Position numbers and translations under genes: made by a program. Source: Vibrio orientalis CIP 102891 = ATCC 33934 (GTDB lineage: Bacteria; Pseudomonadota; Gammaproteobacteria; Enterobacterales; Vibrionaceae). From it: DNA of 64,000 nt. Of the stretch, positions 9,083-19,043 are shown piece by piece; position 1 is the stretch's first letter, and each line of letters begins with the position of its first letter. Below the pieces are notes generated by a model. The model saw only the letters and a program-made list of their open reading frames with translations, was not told the DNA's origin and did no database searches. The stretch lies in NCBI RefSeq assembly GCF_000176235.1, contig NZ_ACZV01000004.1:558001-622000 (forward strand), read 5' to 3'.

Positions 9083-9248
9083 GCGTTGCTCCGATGTAAG
9101 AGGTATTTATTAACATCTTTCAATTGAGGAATACAAACAGTGATCAGACTCATTATTTGCCTAACAAATAGTAAAAATATGATGTTCTGTATGTAATTTG
9201 ATAATGATAGATGGAATAATAGCAATATCTAATGTATCAGGCTTAGCT

Positions 9249-11282
9249 ATGGTCAACAGAACGTTTATATCATCGATTGCCACACTGTGTTGTTTTTCAG
9301 CCAACGCCAATGATGATCTTACAGATCTAATGTCGATGAGTTTAGAAGAACTTTCTATGCTCGATGTGACTATGGAAACTGCTTCAAAGTTTTCGCAAAA
9401 GCTGACGGATATACCCGCGGCCGTTTATGTTCTTGAAGGGGAGCGTATTAAGCGTAGTGGAGTCAAAACAATCGCTGAAGCTTTAGCGCTTATTCCCGGG
9501 TTAAGGGTGAGTCATTTCTCTGCTACTGAGCCAACCGTTTCGAGTCGTGGCTTTCATGGCGGTCTTTTTAATAAGATGTTGGTTCTGCAAGATGGTCGCA
9601 GTTTATATAGCCCTGTTTACGGTGGTGTCTATTGGGCGGAAATTGACTATCTACTTGAAGACATTGAGCGCATTGAGGTGCTTCGAGGTCCAGCAGGAAC
9701 GATCTGGGGTGGTAATGCTGAAAACGGTGTGATCAACATCGTCACTAAGTCAGCAGAGAAAACTCAGGGTGGTTTAGTTACGGCAACTTATGAACAATAT
9801 GGTGGGTATAATCTAGGGGTTCGTCAAGGTTTCGAACTGGCCGATGATGTTTATGCTCGTGCATTCTATAAGTACAAGTCAATTAAACGCGATCCAATTA
9901 AAGACCCGACGAGATGGACTACCCATTTAGCAGGAATGGTGTTTGAAAAGGTTGATGATTGGAGCTTAAGAGTTGGGGGAGAACAAGCGAGTTTTGATGA
10001 AAACATCTTCAAGGTTAGTTATGAAAATGGTTATTACACCGACATCCAATCTGAAACGGAAGAGATAGATAGTTACTCATATTACGCCCAGTACGATAAA
10101 TCTGTTCAGCTTTCTACAGATACAGACAGCAATTATCGTCTCTGGTTTCAACAAAACCATGATTCAGCGTACGATGCGCCCGGAAAGTACCTTACTGTTG
10201 ACGCCGAAGCTAACTTTATTACTGCACTAAACGATAGCCATAGTATTACTTATGGGGGCGGATACCGCTTTATTCACCTTGATTTCTATCATCAATTGGA
10301 AGGCTATGACTTTGATGATTCACATTACTATATTCGTTTGTACAATATAGATTCTGCGTCAGACAGTATCGCGAATGTCTTCCTCCAACACACTGCATCT
10401 TGGACCTCAAAATTTACTACTGTTATTGGCGCTAAGGCGGAGTACTTTGAACAAAATGATGAGGTAGAGCTGTCACCGCAAGCGCGTGCAATATACAGCC
10501 TTGATGATACCAATAGCATCTGGGCGGGCATAGGGCGTAGTGCGATAGCGCCATCTTATATGGATACCAACTCGTCATTTATTTCTACGGGGACCTACTG
10601 TCCAACTGGAGAAGATTGTTCTACTGACTCTACTAAGTATGAATATTTCTATTCGCTCTCCTCATCAAACGAATCTGAACAAATTGAAAGTGTCCTCACA
10701 TATGAGCTTGGCTATCGCCATGTTGCGTTCGACTTTGAACTCGATGGTACGATTTATTTCAGTCAGTATGACAATATTGTTGGCCAGGAATACGTGGGTG
10801 TTCACCCCGACTATTATCAGATCGATGTTTATCAATCTAACTCAGATTATGTCGTGGATTCGTTCGGCGTCGAAGTCGCTGCTCATTGGGTGATTACCGA
10901 CACCTTTGCTTTATATGGAGCCTATAGTTATTTAACACTCGATCAGGACTGGCAGTCTTCCGGCAATAGTAATGGTAGTGATATTGATTATTTCTCTATC
11001 GATTCTCAACACATTGCCTCTATGCAGAGCTTGTGGAGTATTACCGACCAAGTTGAGTTTGACATGGTACTGAGAGGCCAATCAATTGACTATGGCAACC
11101 AGTCCGAACTTGATAACTTTCTTGCTCTTGATGTCCGTTTAGGTTGGCAGAATACACCTTCATCACCTCTGGTCGAACTGTTAGTGAAAAACCTTGCTGA
11201 GGGGGAAGGCTACTATGAAGAAGCGTATGGGCGTTATAAACAGGAACAAAGTGTCGCGCTGAGGGTGAGTCATGCTTATTAA
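9249..11282 (+). CDS. TonB-dependent outer-membrane receptor
   Basis: This 677-residue outer-membrane receptor has a plug and a 22-strand barrel. The chosen ATG at 9249 gives a clean signal peptide ending ANA (MVNRTFISSIATLCCFSANA); an upstream in-frame ATG at 9198 would bury it. The plug starts near MTMETASKFSQKLTDIPAAV and contains GLRVSHF and the VLRGPAGTIWGGNAENGVINIVTK block. The C-terminus ends in an aromatic-terminated strand (HAY). It resembles ligand-sensing TonB receptors found with YfiR and GGDEF partners rather than classic siderophore receptors. The next gene starts inside it (11-base overlap). The substrate is unknown. A half Fur-like GATAATGATA lies at 9200-9209, 40 bases upstream of the start. 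Confidence 0.85.
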   Translation: MVNRTFISSIATLCCFSANANDDLTDLMSMSLEELSMLDVTMETASKFSQKLTDIPAAVYVLEGERIKRSGVKTIAEALALIPGLRVSHFSATEPTVSSRGFHGGLFNKMLVLQDGRSLYSPVYGGVYWAEIDYLLEDIERIEVLRGPAGTIWGGNAENGVINIVTKSAEKTQGGLVTATYEQYGGYNLGVRQGFELADDVYARAFYKYKSIKRDPIKDPTRWTTHLAGMVFEKVDDWSLRVGGEQASFDENIFKVSYENGYYTDIQSETEEIDSYSYYAQYDKSVQLSTDTDSNYRLWFQQNHDSAYDAPGKYLTVDAEANFITALNDSHSITYGGGYRFIHLDFYHQLEGYDFDDSHYYIRLYNIDSASDSIANVFLQHTASWTSKFTTVIGAKAEYFEQNDEVELSPQARAIYSLDDTNSIWAGIGRSAIAPSYMDTNSSFISTGTYCPTGEDCSTDSTKYEYFYSLSSSNESEQIESVLTYELGYRHVAFDFELDGTIYFSQYDNIVGQEYVGVHPDYYQIDVYQSNSDYVVDSFGVEVAAHWVITDTFALYGAYSYLTLDQDWQSSGNSNGSDIDYFSIDSQHIASMQSLWSITDQVEFDMVLRGQSIDYGNQSELDNFLALDVRLGWQNTPSSPLVELLVKNLAEGEGYYEEAYGRYKQEQSVALRVSHAY

Positions 11283-11769
11283 TCGCCTTTGGTCTAGATT
11301 ACTTATTTTATTTGTTGTGTTTGGTCTATCCACGCCTGCATGGTCAAAGTATACCCCAGAACAAGTTAAGGCCGTTTATCTGTATCGTATAGTGACGTTC
11401 ATCCAGTGGGATAAAGAGTTAGAGATGAACAGAATTAATATCTGTGTTGCTGATGACTCAGAAATTCAAAAAATCCTTGTACAAATAACTCGGGGAAAAC
11501 AGGTACGAAATAAACCTCTCAATATTACAAACGCAGATTGTGACGTGTTGTATATCAGTGAGCGCAGTAATTTTAACCTGTTGGAGGGCGTACCTAAAGG
11601 GACGGTGACCATTGGTGGAATGAAACAATTTACTCGTGATGGTGGTGCAATAGAACTCGTAGAAAAACAAGGGAAAATAAAACCCAAGGTGAATTTGAAC
11701 AACATTTCTGGATACCGATTGTCATCGAACTTTTTACGTGTTGCTGAGATTGAAGGAGGTAAACAATGA
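11272..11769 (+). CDS. YfiR-family periplasmic regulator (DUF4154)
   Basis: This 165-residue exported protein has a signal peptide about 25 residues long ending PAWS. The mature part begins YTPEQVKAVYLYRIVTFIQWD, the typical YfiR/DUF4154 opening. In Pseudomonas, YfiR is the periplasmic repressor of the diguanylate cyclase YfiN. Here the gene sits directly before a membrane-bound cyclase and overlaps it by four bases, so the same pairing is likely. It also overlaps the upstream receptor gene. Inference: receptor occupancy or ligand import is relayed through this protein to control c-di-GMP. Confidence 0.85.
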   Translation: MLINRLWSRLLILFVVFGLSTPAWSKYTPEQVKAVYLYRIVTFIQWDKELEMNRINICVADDSEIQKILVQITRGKQVRNKPLNITNADCDVLYISERSNFNLLEGVPKGTVTIGGMKQFTRDGGAIELVEKQGKIKPKVNLNNISGYRLSSNFLRVAEIEGGKQ

Positions 11770-13733
11770 AGCTCCTTACTGACCTCTCTTTGAAAAGTAA
11801 ACTGATCGTACCGATCATTATGTTTACCGGGCTGATTTTTGTTGTTTCTCAAGGCTATTCCTTCTTTAACTCTTTTGAAACTCAGAAAGAAAACTTAATT
11901 AATCGAGTTGGCATACTCGCGAAAGGAGTTGCCTACAACCTACAAGCAGCAATTCTCTTCAGTGATAGTCTAAGCGCAACAGAGGTGCTTGATGCCTTTT
12001 CAGCAGATGATGAAGTGTACCGAGTAAAACTGTATACATCCGATGGCCAGCTCTTTGCAATGTATGAACGTGATGGGGCAGTCGCTCCAGTGCCCACTGA
12101 ACGTCAGCGCGAAGAAATTGCATTGAATAGCTATTCAATTGGTGATGAATACATCTTTTTACTTGTTCCCGTAGAGTTAGAAAAAGAAGTTATTGCCAAT
12201 CTTAGGGTGACAATCTCCAAAGCCTCTTTCGATAGTTTGTACACTCATGCTTTGCTCAATAGTTTACTGTTTTTCGTGTTATTGGCAGTTGCGGGTCTCG
12301 TACTGTACATGACGGTTCAGAAGTACATCTTAGGGCCGGTATATAACCTTAATGTCGGTATGCGTTCTTTTATCGATCGCAAACAAACTGGGCTAAATAT
12401 ATTACCCGCGGCAAATGATGAAATTGGCGCCCTTGTTAAGGCGTTCAACACCATGCTTGATCGGTTAAAGCAACGTGAGCAGCAGGTTGCATTCACGTTA
12501 GATAAGCTTGAAGAAGAAAAGTCGTTCGCCAATGAAGTGGTTGAAACGGTTAAGCATGCTCTAATTGTTGTCAATTCTCGTGGCGAGATTATTCACTTTA
12601 ACCCTGCAGCATGCGATTTGTTCCGTTGTACAACGGCTTACCTTAAAGGGACTAAACTGGTTGATATCGTCAATGAGGGAAACTCCTCAGTTATTTCGGA
12701 TGCTATTCATCGCCATTCGGAGTTTACGGATAAGCAAGTTTGGGTCATGGATGTGTTTAACAACCACCAATTGTTAAACATCAGTTCCACGCAGTTAAGC
12801 AAGGTAGGTCAAGTACTGTTCGCAATTCAAGATATTACCGAAGTCGAAGCAGCATTAAGGCGTCAGCGTTTGGCGGCCGGTGTGTTTGAAAACAGCCAAG
12901 ATGGCCTTATTGTTACTGATGAGAATGATGTGATTACCATGGTTAATCCTGCTGTCACACGCTTACTTGGTTATACTCAGGAGTTACTACTCGGCAAGAA
13001 AGCCGAAAATTCCTTTGAGTGGCAACAGTTTTATTCACTAATACCCAAAATAAAAGAGTCTGTGGAGCAATACGGCCAGTGGCAAGGTGAGATCTGGGAA
13101 AAACATTTACAAGGTCACAAGGTACCGATGTTTGTTAAGGTATCGCGCATTGTCAGTACCGAAGGTATCAATAGTTACGATTACGTTTATATCCTTTCAG
13201 ATCTGTCTAATCTCAAAGAGATGGAAAGGCTAGAGTACCTAGCGCACCATGACTCGTTAACGGGGTTGGCCAATCGTGCCAAGCTGTATCGAGTACTGGA
13301 TGAAACGTTAACGATTGAACGTGATACCAACGAAGGCGTAGCACTCTTGTACCTTGATCTGGATGGCTTTAAAGGGGTCAATGATACGTATGGTCATGAC
13401 GCGGGTGACGAAGTGTTAAAACAAGTCGCAGAGCGCCTGTTATCCATGTTTACAAGCCATGACTTGGTAGCACGACTTTCTGGTGATGAATTTGTTGTAC
13501 TCGTGACCAAAACAACGGTGACAAAAATATCTGCGATTGCCGAAGAGCTGATCGACGTTATTCAGCGCGACATCGTTTATAGAGGGCGAGTTCTTAAGGT
13601 TGGTGCGAGTATTGGCGTTCACTATTCCGCTAATTTGAGTGAGAATTTAGATCAGTGGCTTAAAGCTGCCGACACCGCAATGTATCAAGCGAAAAGTAGC
13701 GGAAAAGGTCGATATGTCATCAACCAAAGCTAA
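11766..13733 (+). CDS. Membrane diguanylate cyclase with CHASE8-like, HAMP, PAS and GGDEF domains
   Basis: This 655-residue inner-membrane enzyme would make c-di-GMP. Order: helix at about 15-35, periplasmic sensor (about 36-155, CHASE8/YfiN-like), helix at about 160-185, HAMP (about 187-240), two PAS domains (about 255-360 and 370-480), and a GGDEF domain (about 490-650). The catalytic loop reads SGDEF in place of GGDEF, a variant generally tolerated; the metal/substrate motif LDLDGFKGVNDTYGHDAGD is intact. There is no EAL domain. It overlaps the YfiR-like gene by four bases as the last gene of the operon. Activity is probably restrained by the YfiR-like partner (inferred from YfiBNR). Confidence 0.9.
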   Translation: MKLLTDLSLKSKLIVPIIMFTGLIFVVSQGYSFFNSFETQKENLINRVGILAKGVAYNLQAAILFSDSLSATEVLDAFSADDEVYRVKLYTSDGQLFAMYERDGAVAPVPTERQREEIALNSYSIGDEYIFLLVPVELEKEVIANLRVTISKASFDSLYTHALLNSLLFFVLLAVAGLVLYMTVQKYILGPVYNLNVGMRSFIDRKQTGLNILPAANDEIGALVKAFNTMLDRLKQREQQVAFTLDKLEEEKSFANEVVETVKHALIVVNSRGEIIHFNPAACDLFRCTTAYLKGTKLVDIVNEGNSSVISDAIHRHSEFTDKQVWVMDVFNNHQLLNISSTQLSKVGQVLFAIQDITEVEAALRRQRLAAGVFENSQDGLIVTDENDVITMVNPAVTRLLGYTQELLLGKKAENSFEWQQFYSLIPKIKESVEQYGQWQGEIWEKHLQGHKVPMFVKVSRIVSTEGINSYDYVYILSDLSNLKEMERLEYLAHHDSLTGLANRAKLYRVLDETLTIERDTNEGVALLYLDLDGFKGVNDTYGHDAGDEVLKQVAERLLSMFTSHDLVARLSGDEFVVLVTKTTVTKISAIAEELIDVIQRDIVYRGRVLKVGASIGVHYSANLSENLDQWLKAADTAMYQAKSSGKGRYVINQS

Positions 13734-13817
13734 CTTTGCTGTTTGAGGCAATTATGGCCTATGTTTTGTAGTAACACTTCTTTATTATACGGTCAGTGAT
13801 TTCAAAAGGTTAGCAAT

Positions 13818-14834
13818 ATGAATGTTCTAGTAACTGGTGGTATGGGTTATATCGGTAGCCATACCTGTATTCAGATGATTGAAGCAGGGATGAAACCTGT
13901 TATTTTCGATAACTTGTACAACAGCAAATCTTCAGTGCTTGAGCGAATCGAGAAAGTCTCTGGTGTTAGACCGCATTTTATTGAAGGTGATATTCGTGAT
14001 AAAGAGCGACTAAAGGATGCTCTAGAAACGCATCACATTGATGCCGTAATTCATTTTGCAGGTCTAAAAGCGGTCGGTGAGTCGGTTGAGAAGCCGCTTG
14101 AATATTACGATAACAACGTAAATGGTACGTTAGTTCTTGTGGATGCGATGCGCGAAGTAGGCGTAAAGTCGTTGGTTTTCTCATCTTCAGCGACTGTTTA
14201 TGGTGATCCGGCATCTGTGCCTATCACGGAAGATTTTCCTACCAGTGCGACTAATCCATATGGTCGTAGCAAGCTTATGGTGGAAGAGTGTTTAACTGAC
14301 TTTCAGCAAGCGAACCCGGATTGGAGCATTACGCTACTGCGTTACTTTAACCCTGTCGGTTCTCACCCTAGTGGTGAACTGGGCGAAGATCCGCAAGGTA
14401 TCCCAAACAACCTGATGCCTTTCGTTTCGCAAGTTGCAGTAGGGCGTCGTGAGTTTCTGTCTGTTTTTGGTAATGATTACCCAACGCCTGATGGTACAGG
14501 TGTTCGTGACTATATCCATGTGATGGACTTGTCTGACGGCCACATTGCCGCTCTGAAGAAAGTAGGGCGTAAAGATGGATTGCATATCTACAACTTAGGT
14601 ACAGGCAATGGCTCAAGTGTGCTTGAAATGGTCAAAGCGTTTGAACTTGCATCTGGAAAGCAAGTGCCATACAAGATTGTAGAACGTCGCCCTGGTGATA
14701 TTGCCGAATGTTGGGCAAACCCTGCTAAGGCGATGAACGAACTTGAGTGGCAAGCTAAGCGTTCATTAGAAGAGATGACTGCTGATACTTGGCGCTGGCA
14801 GTCAAACAACCCTCAAGGTTATCCAGAAGCTTAA
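13818..14834 (+). CDS. galE: UDP-glucose 4-epimerase GalE
   Basis: This 338-residue NAD-dependent epimerase interconverts UDP-glucose and UDP-galactose for the Leloir pathway and for surface polysaccharides. It is a short-chain dehydrogenase: the NAD-binding GGMGYIGS is at the N-terminus, the catalytic Y-x3-K occurs as NPYGRSK, and SSSATVYGDP supplies the catalytic serine/threonine region. Length is as in E. coli. It is a solo gene here, with no galTKM neighbours, and is followed by a strong terminator, so it may serve envelope sugar supply rather than galactose catabolism (inference). Confidence 0.95.
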   Translation: MNVLVTGGMGYIGSHTCIQMIEAGMKPVIFDNLYNSKSSVLERIEKVSGVRPHFIEGDIRDKERLKDALETHHIDAVIHFAGLKAVGESVEKPLEYYDNNVNGTLVLVDAMREVGVKSLVFSSSATVYGDPASVPITEDFPTSATNPYGRSKLMVEECLTDFQQANPDWSITLLRYFNPVGSHPSGELGEDPQGIPNNLMPFVSQVAVGRREFLSVFGNDYPTPDGTGVRDYIHVMDLSDGHIAALKKVGRKDGLHIYNLGTGNGSSVLEMVKAFELASGKQVPYKIVERRPGDIAECWANPAKAMNELEWQAKRSLEEMTADTWRWQSNNPQGYPEA

Positions 14835-14851
14835 TTTAAGCATAATAAAAA

Positions 14852-14880
14852 AAAGCCACCGTATACACGGTGGCTTTTTT
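14852..14880. terminator. Bidirectional rho-independent terminator
   Basis: The arms AAAGCCACCGT and ACGGTGGCTTT with loop ATAC are flanked by an A-run and a T-run. It serves galE on the plus strand and could also terminate the nap operon from the other side. Confidence 0.9.
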
Positions 14881-14945
14881 ACGCTTGATACAAAATAGGC
14901 AAAATTGAAAAAGCGCTATAAGTGTAATGACTCAAGTTGAGTCAA

Positions 14946-15080
14946 TTAAACCTCTTTATCTTTACTTAGCGAAAGTAGCCAAACGCAGATGGCAGCTACG
15001 ACCGCGAAGCCGGATAAAACAATTACTGGCATAGCGCTATAACCTAGGATATGCCAAATTACAGATTCTAATGTACTCAT
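14946..15080 (-). CDS. 44-residue single-helix protein at the 3' end of the nap operon
   Basis: This ORF is short. From ATG 15080 it encodes 44 residues: a polar start (MSTLESVIWHILGY), one hydrophobic helix of about 22 residues (roughly 15-37), then a charged tail SKDKEV. It starts 12 bases after the napC stop and is the last gene before the galE terminator. I recall a very short Vibrio family (TIGR02808) found in this position; that match is from memory, not checked. It is probably an inner-membrane accessory to NapC, or a small stabiliser, but no function is known. Confidence 0.7.
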   Translation of the reverse strand: MSTLESVIWHILGYSAMPVIVLSGFAVVAAICVWLLSLSKDKEV

Positions 15081-15092
15081 AATTCAGTGTCC

Positions 15093-15671
15093 TTATTGCC
15101 AGCCTTCGACGCCATGCATGTCAGGCAGCTTGTGTGCGATACCTTTATGGCAATCTACACAGGTCTTCTCACCTGATGCAAGGGCAGTAGAGTGTTGCTT
15201 AGCGCTACGCGTGCTTTGCTCAGAGAAATCCATGTACTCGAACTGGTGACAGTTACGACACTCGAGAGAGTCATTCTTCTTCAAACGAGACCATTCACGT
15301 TCGGCTAAGTGAGCACGACGCTCCTGGAATTTCTCAGGGGTGTCGATGGTCTTAGCAATAAAGTGGGCATAAAGCTCTTTGGATGCCTGAACTTTACGTA
15401 CGATCTTATCTGTCCACTCATGAGGAACGTGACAATCTGAACAAATTGCACGAACACCAGAACGGTTAGAATAGTGAATCGTTTCTTGAATCTCTTCGAC
15501 GATAGGTGCGTGACAACCAGAACAGAACTCTTCTGTGTTGGTTGCTTCCATACCCGTGTTAAATGCGCCCCAGAATAGAAGACCACCGGCAAAGCCCATA
15601 AATAAAACCACACCAACGGCAGCTTTACTTGGACTTGCTAGTCTCTTCCAAAACGCTTTCAATAATTTCAT
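15093..15671 (-). CDS. napC: Cytochrome c-type protein NapC
   Basis: NapC is the membrane-anchored tetrahaem quinol dehydrogenase that passes electrons from menaquinol/ubiquinol to the periplasmic NapAB. The 192-residue protein has an N-terminal anchor helix (about 18-37) and four CxxCH motifs: CSGCH, CSDCH, CRNCH and CVDCH. It belongs to the NapC/NirT family. It sits after napB with a 28-base gap. Because napG and napH are absent from the operon, NapC is the only quinol-oxidising route encoded here. Confidence 0.95.
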   Translation of the reverse strand: MKLLKAFWKRLASPSKAAVGVVLFMGFAGGLLFWGAFNTGMEATNTEEFCSGCHAPIVEEIQETIHYSNRSGVRAICSDCHVPHEWTDKIVRKVQASKELYAHFIAKTIDTPEKFQERRAHLAEREWSRLKKNDSLECRNCHQFEYMDFSEQSTRSAKQHSTALASGEKTCVDCHKGIAHKLPDMHGVEGWQ

Positions 15672-15699
15672 AGGTAGCCTCTTATTTACTCACGTGTGC

Positions 15700-16155
15700 T
15701 TATTTAAGCGCATCTACACTCTTGTATTCATTTTCAACAAGCGGTTTTGCGTTTGCTTGAGGAACGTGACATTGAAGACAGAAGTAACGGCGAGGTGATA
15801 CATCAGCGAGTACAGCATCTTCACGGTTTACGTAGTGAGTGACACTGATCTTAGTTGCGCCCATCTCTTTTGCGTTTTTCCAGCTGTGACAGGCTAGACA
15901 TTTGTTTGCATTTAGAGACACTTCGTAGCTACGAATGTTATGTGGGATCAGTGGTGGCTGATAGACAAAACTGCTGTCTAGTACTTGTTCACGTGGGAAC
16001 TTTTTAAAGTCATCTGCAGAACGAGTTGCTTCAAGCTCACTTGCACCACGTAAAGACTCAAGACCACCGATACCGCCAGGGTTTTCGATTTCAGCAACGG
16101 CAGCGCCGCTGATAAGAGCACCAACAGATAACAGTGCAATTAGAAATTTTTTCAT
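15700..16155 (-). CDS. napB: Periplasmic nitrate reductase small subunit NapB
   Basis: This 151-residue dihaem cytochrome c transfers electrons from NapC to NapA in the periplasm. A signal peptide of about 21 residues ends AVA. The two haem motifs are CLACH and CLQCH. Additional histidines (for example YEVSLNANK upstream, and the VTHYVNRED segment) provide candidate axial ligands. It lies 73 bases downstream of napA in the operon. Confidence 0.95.
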   Translation of the reverse strand: MKKFLIALLSVGALISGAAVAEIENPGGIGGLESLRGASELEATRSADDFKKFPREQVLDSSFVYQPPLIPHNIRSYEVSLNANKCLACHSWKNAKEMGATKISVTHYVNREDAVLADVSPRRYFCLQCHVPQANAKPLVENEYKSVDALK

Positions 16156-16228
16156 TATTAATTCTCCGCCTAATGGCCAAATTCTTGATTCTGACTGCCC
16201 TTAAAGAGGGCAGCCAGAGCATTCATAT

Positions 16229-18718
16229 TTAAGCGATCTTAGTGATCTTAACTGGACACTTCTTGAAGTCTGTCTGTTTAGACAGTGGATCAGTTGCGTC
16301 TAGAATTAGCTTGTTTATAAGAATGCGTGCGTCAAAGAACGGTACGAATACTAAGCCTTCAGGTGGGCGGTTACGGCCACGTGTTTCAACACGTACACGT
16401 ACTTCACCACGTTTGTTCTCCATCAGTACTTCGTCACCACGGCGAATGCCACGTGCTTTCGCATCTGCTGGGTGCATGTAACACACAGCATCAGGAACCG
16501 CTTTATACAACTCAGGTACACGGCGAGTCATAGTACCTGTGTGCCAGTGTTCAAGAACACGGCCAGTACATAACCACATATCGAACTCAGCATCTGGTGC
16601 TTCTGGTGGCGCTTCATATGGAGCAGAGATAATGAGCGCTTTGCCATCTGGCTTACCGTAGAAGTCCCAACCAGAACCTGCTTTCGCATATGGATCTGAG
16701 CCTTCTTTAAAGCGCCACAGTGTTTCTTTGCCATCAACTACAGGCCAGCGAAGACCACGAACTTCATGGTAAACATCGTATGGTGCTAAATCGTGACCAT
16801 GGCCGCGACCAAATGCAGCATACTCTTCGAAAAGGCCTTTTTGTACGTAGTAACCGAAGTGGTGTGCATCGTCGTTTAGTTCACGAGCTTCTTCGATAGG
16901 GAACTTATTGATCACGCCGTTAGCAAATAGCATGTCATACATGGTTTTACCGCGGTATTGAGGCGCAGCAGCAAGTTGCTCTTCAGTCCAAACTTCTTCC
17001 ATCTTGAAGCGTTTAGAGAACTCCATAACCTGCCATAAGTCAGATTTTGCTTCGCCAACAGTTCCAACTTGTTGGTACCAAGCTTGAGTACGACGCTCAG
17101 CGTTACCGTAAGCACCTTCTTTCTCGATCCACATCGCTGTAGGCAAAACGAGATCGGCCGCTTGAGCGGTTGCTGTTGGGTATGGGTCAGAACATACGAT
17201 AAAGTTTTCAGGATTACGGTAACCTGGTAAACGTTCGCCGTTGATGTTTGGACCCGCTTGCATGTTGTTGTTACACATCACCCAGTAAGCGTTAAGCTTG
17301 CCGTCTTTAAGCATACGGTCTTGAAGAACGGCGTGGTACCCCGGTTTTGGTGGGATAACACCATCAGGAATATTCCAGATACCTTCAGCAATCTTACGGT
17401 GTTTAGGGTTAGCAACAACCATATCTGCAGGTAGACGGTGTGCGAACGTACCAACTTCACGTGCAGTACCACACGCTGATGGCTGGCCTGTTAGTGAGAA
17501 GGGGCTATTACCAGGAGTCGCAATCTTACCTGTTAGTAGGTGAATGTTGTAAATCAAGCTGTTCATCCATACACCACGAGTATGTTGGTTCATACCCATA
17601 GTCCATAGTGACATTACTTTTGTATCTGGATCTGCGTACTGTTTAGCAAGCTCGATAAGTTGCTCTTCAGAAACTCCAGACATCTCAGATGCTTTTTCAA
17701 CTGTGTAAGGCGCAACTGACTTCTTGTACTCCTCAAATGAGATAGAAGACATTTTACCCGAGTTAGGGTTTGCTGCTGCTTTCTGAAGCGGATCATCGTC
17801 ACGTAGACCATAGCCGATGTCTGTTGTCGCTTGCTTGAAGTTAGTGTGCTTATTAACGAAATCCCAGTTTACGGCATCGTTTTCGATGATGTAGTTAGCG
17901 ATGAAGTTAGCAATTGCAAGGTCTGTCTGTGGCTCGAAAATATAGCCTTTGTCTGCTAGCTCGAAAGAACGGTGGTAGTAAGTAGACAGTACGTTTACTT
18001 TAACATGTGGGTGGCTAAGACGGCGGTCAGTGATACGAGTCCATAGAACAGGGTGCATTTCTGCCATGTTCGAACCCCAAAGCACGAAAGAATCCGCGTT
18101 CTCAAAGTCATCGTAACAGCCCATAGGTTCATCGATACCGAAAGTACGCATGAATGCACCTACCGCGGATGCCATACAGTGACGCGCGTTAGGGTCGATG
18201 TTGTTTGAGCGGAAACCTGCTTTCATCATCTTAGCGGCAGCGTAACCTTCCATTACTGTCCACTGGCCAGAACCAAACATACCAACGCCTGATGGACCTT
18301 GCTTCTTAAGCGCTTCTTTCCACTTTTCAGCCATTGTGTCGAAAGCAACATCCCACGAAACTGGAGCGAAGTCGCCGTCTTTATCATATTTGCCATCTTT
18401 CATACGAAGAAGTGGCTGAGTTAGACGGTCTTGTCCATACATGATCTTAGAAAGGAAGTAACCTTTAATACAGTTAAGGCCTTTGTTGACTGGTGCTTCA
18501 GGGTCACCTTGTGTCGCAACGACTTTGCCGTTTTGCGTTCCTACAAGAACAGAACAACCCGTACCACAAAAACGACAAGGCGCTTTATCCCATGTGATTT
18601 TAGTTTGGTCTGAGCTAGCGATCAGGTTAGTAGCTGAAGCTGGTAATGTAATACCTGCGACCGCTGCTGCTGATGCTGCCGCGTTTGCTTTCACAAACGC
18701 TCGTCTTGTCATCTTCAT
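16229..18718 (-). CDS. napA: Periplasmic nitrate reductase catalytic subunit NapA
   Basis: This 829-residue molybdopterin enzyme reduces nitrate to nitrite in the periplasm. A twin-arginine signal (TRRAFVK, residues 4-10) shows folded export. The [4Fe-4S] cysteines are Cys48, Cys51, Cys55 and Cys83. Cys181, in the [10 protein letters not shown] segment, is the molybdenum ligand. The C-terminal molybdopterin-dinucleotide-binding domain is complete. napD overlaps its start by four bases and provides the signal-specific chaperone. Expression is expected under anaerobic and nitrate conditions through the FNR-like and NarP-type sites upstream of napF. Confidence 0.97.
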   Translation of the reverse strand: MKMTRRAFVKANAAASAAAVAGITLPASATNLIASSDQTKITWDKAPCRFCGTGCSVLVGTQNGKVVATQGDPEAPVNKGLNCIKGYFLSKIMYGQDRLTQPLLRMKDGKYDKDGDFAPVSWDVAFDTMAEKWKEALKKQGPSGVGMFGSGQWTVMEGYAAAKMMKAGFRSNNIDPNARHCMASAVGAFMRTFGIDEPMGCYDDFENADSFVLWGSNMAEMHPVLWTRITDRRLSHPHVKVNVLSTYYHRSFELADKGYIFEPQTDLAIANFIANYIIENDAVNWDFVNKHTNFKQATTDIGYGLRDDDPLQKAAANPNSGKMSSISFEEYKKSVAPYTVEKASEMSGVSEEQLIELAKQYADPDTKVMSLWTMGMNQHTRGVWMNSLIYNIHLLTGKIATPGNSPFSLTGQPSACGTAREVGTFAHRLPADMVVANPKHRKIAEGIWNIPDGVIPPKPGYHAVLQDRMLKDGKLNAYWVMCNNNMQAGPNINGERLPGYRNPENFIVCSDPYPTATAQAADLVLPTAMWIEKEGAYGNAERRTQAWYQQVGTVGEAKSDLWQVMEFSKRFKMEEVWTEEQLAAAPQYRGKTMYDMLFANGVINKFPIEEARELNDDAHHFGYYVQKGLFEEYAAFGRGHGHDLAPYDVYHEVRGLRWPVVDGKETLWRFKEGSDPYAKAGSGWDFYGKPDGKALIISAPYEAPPEAPDAEFDMWLCTGRVLEHWHTGTMTRRVPELYKAVPDAVCYMHPADAKARGIRRGDEVLMENKRGEVRVRVETRGRNRPPEGLVFVPFFDARILINKLILDATDPLSKQTDFKKCPVKITKIA

Positions 18719-19029
18719 ACTTCACCCTCGGTTTGGGAATGTTGAGTTCCAGTGTTTTTATTTTGTGATTCGTTTTCGTCAAGCTCAGTTTCTATTTGGT
18801 GATAAACCAAAACAGTGCTCAAAACGTTTGGTAAGTTGTTGATTACTTCGATATTGTCAGTAATGAAACCTTGATTCTCAGTCTCCATTACAACGACGAT
18901 TTTCCCTTCAGGGCTCTCACCGTATATCTCTGCGTTATCAATCTCTTCAATCTGTGACTTGATCGTAGCTAAATGCTCTGGAGCACAATGGACGATTAAG
19001 CTAGAAATATGCACTTCATTCAGTGACAT
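18715..19029 (-). CDS. napD: NapD, Tat-signal chaperone for NapA
   Basis: NapD is a 104-residue cytosolic protein that binds the NapA Tat signal and prevents premature export. I chose ATG 19029 ([20 protein letters not shown]), which matches the family start. The longer frame from 19113 would overlap napF by 70 bases and adds non-homologous residues. The C-terminal tail (about residues 85-104) is acidic and polar and longer than in E. coli. The stop overlaps the napA start by four bases. Confidence 0.93.
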   Translation of the reverse strand: MSLNEVHISSLIVHCAPEHLATIKSQIEEIDNAEIYGESPEGKIVVVMETENQGFITDNIEVINNLPNVLSTVLVYHQIETELDENESQNKNTGTQHSQTEGEV

Positions 19030-19043
19030 TGGATACTTCCGTT

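Noticed and set aside
9200..9209. Fur box upstream of the TonB receptor
   Set aside because: Only one half (GATAATGATA) matches; the other half is unlike the consensus.
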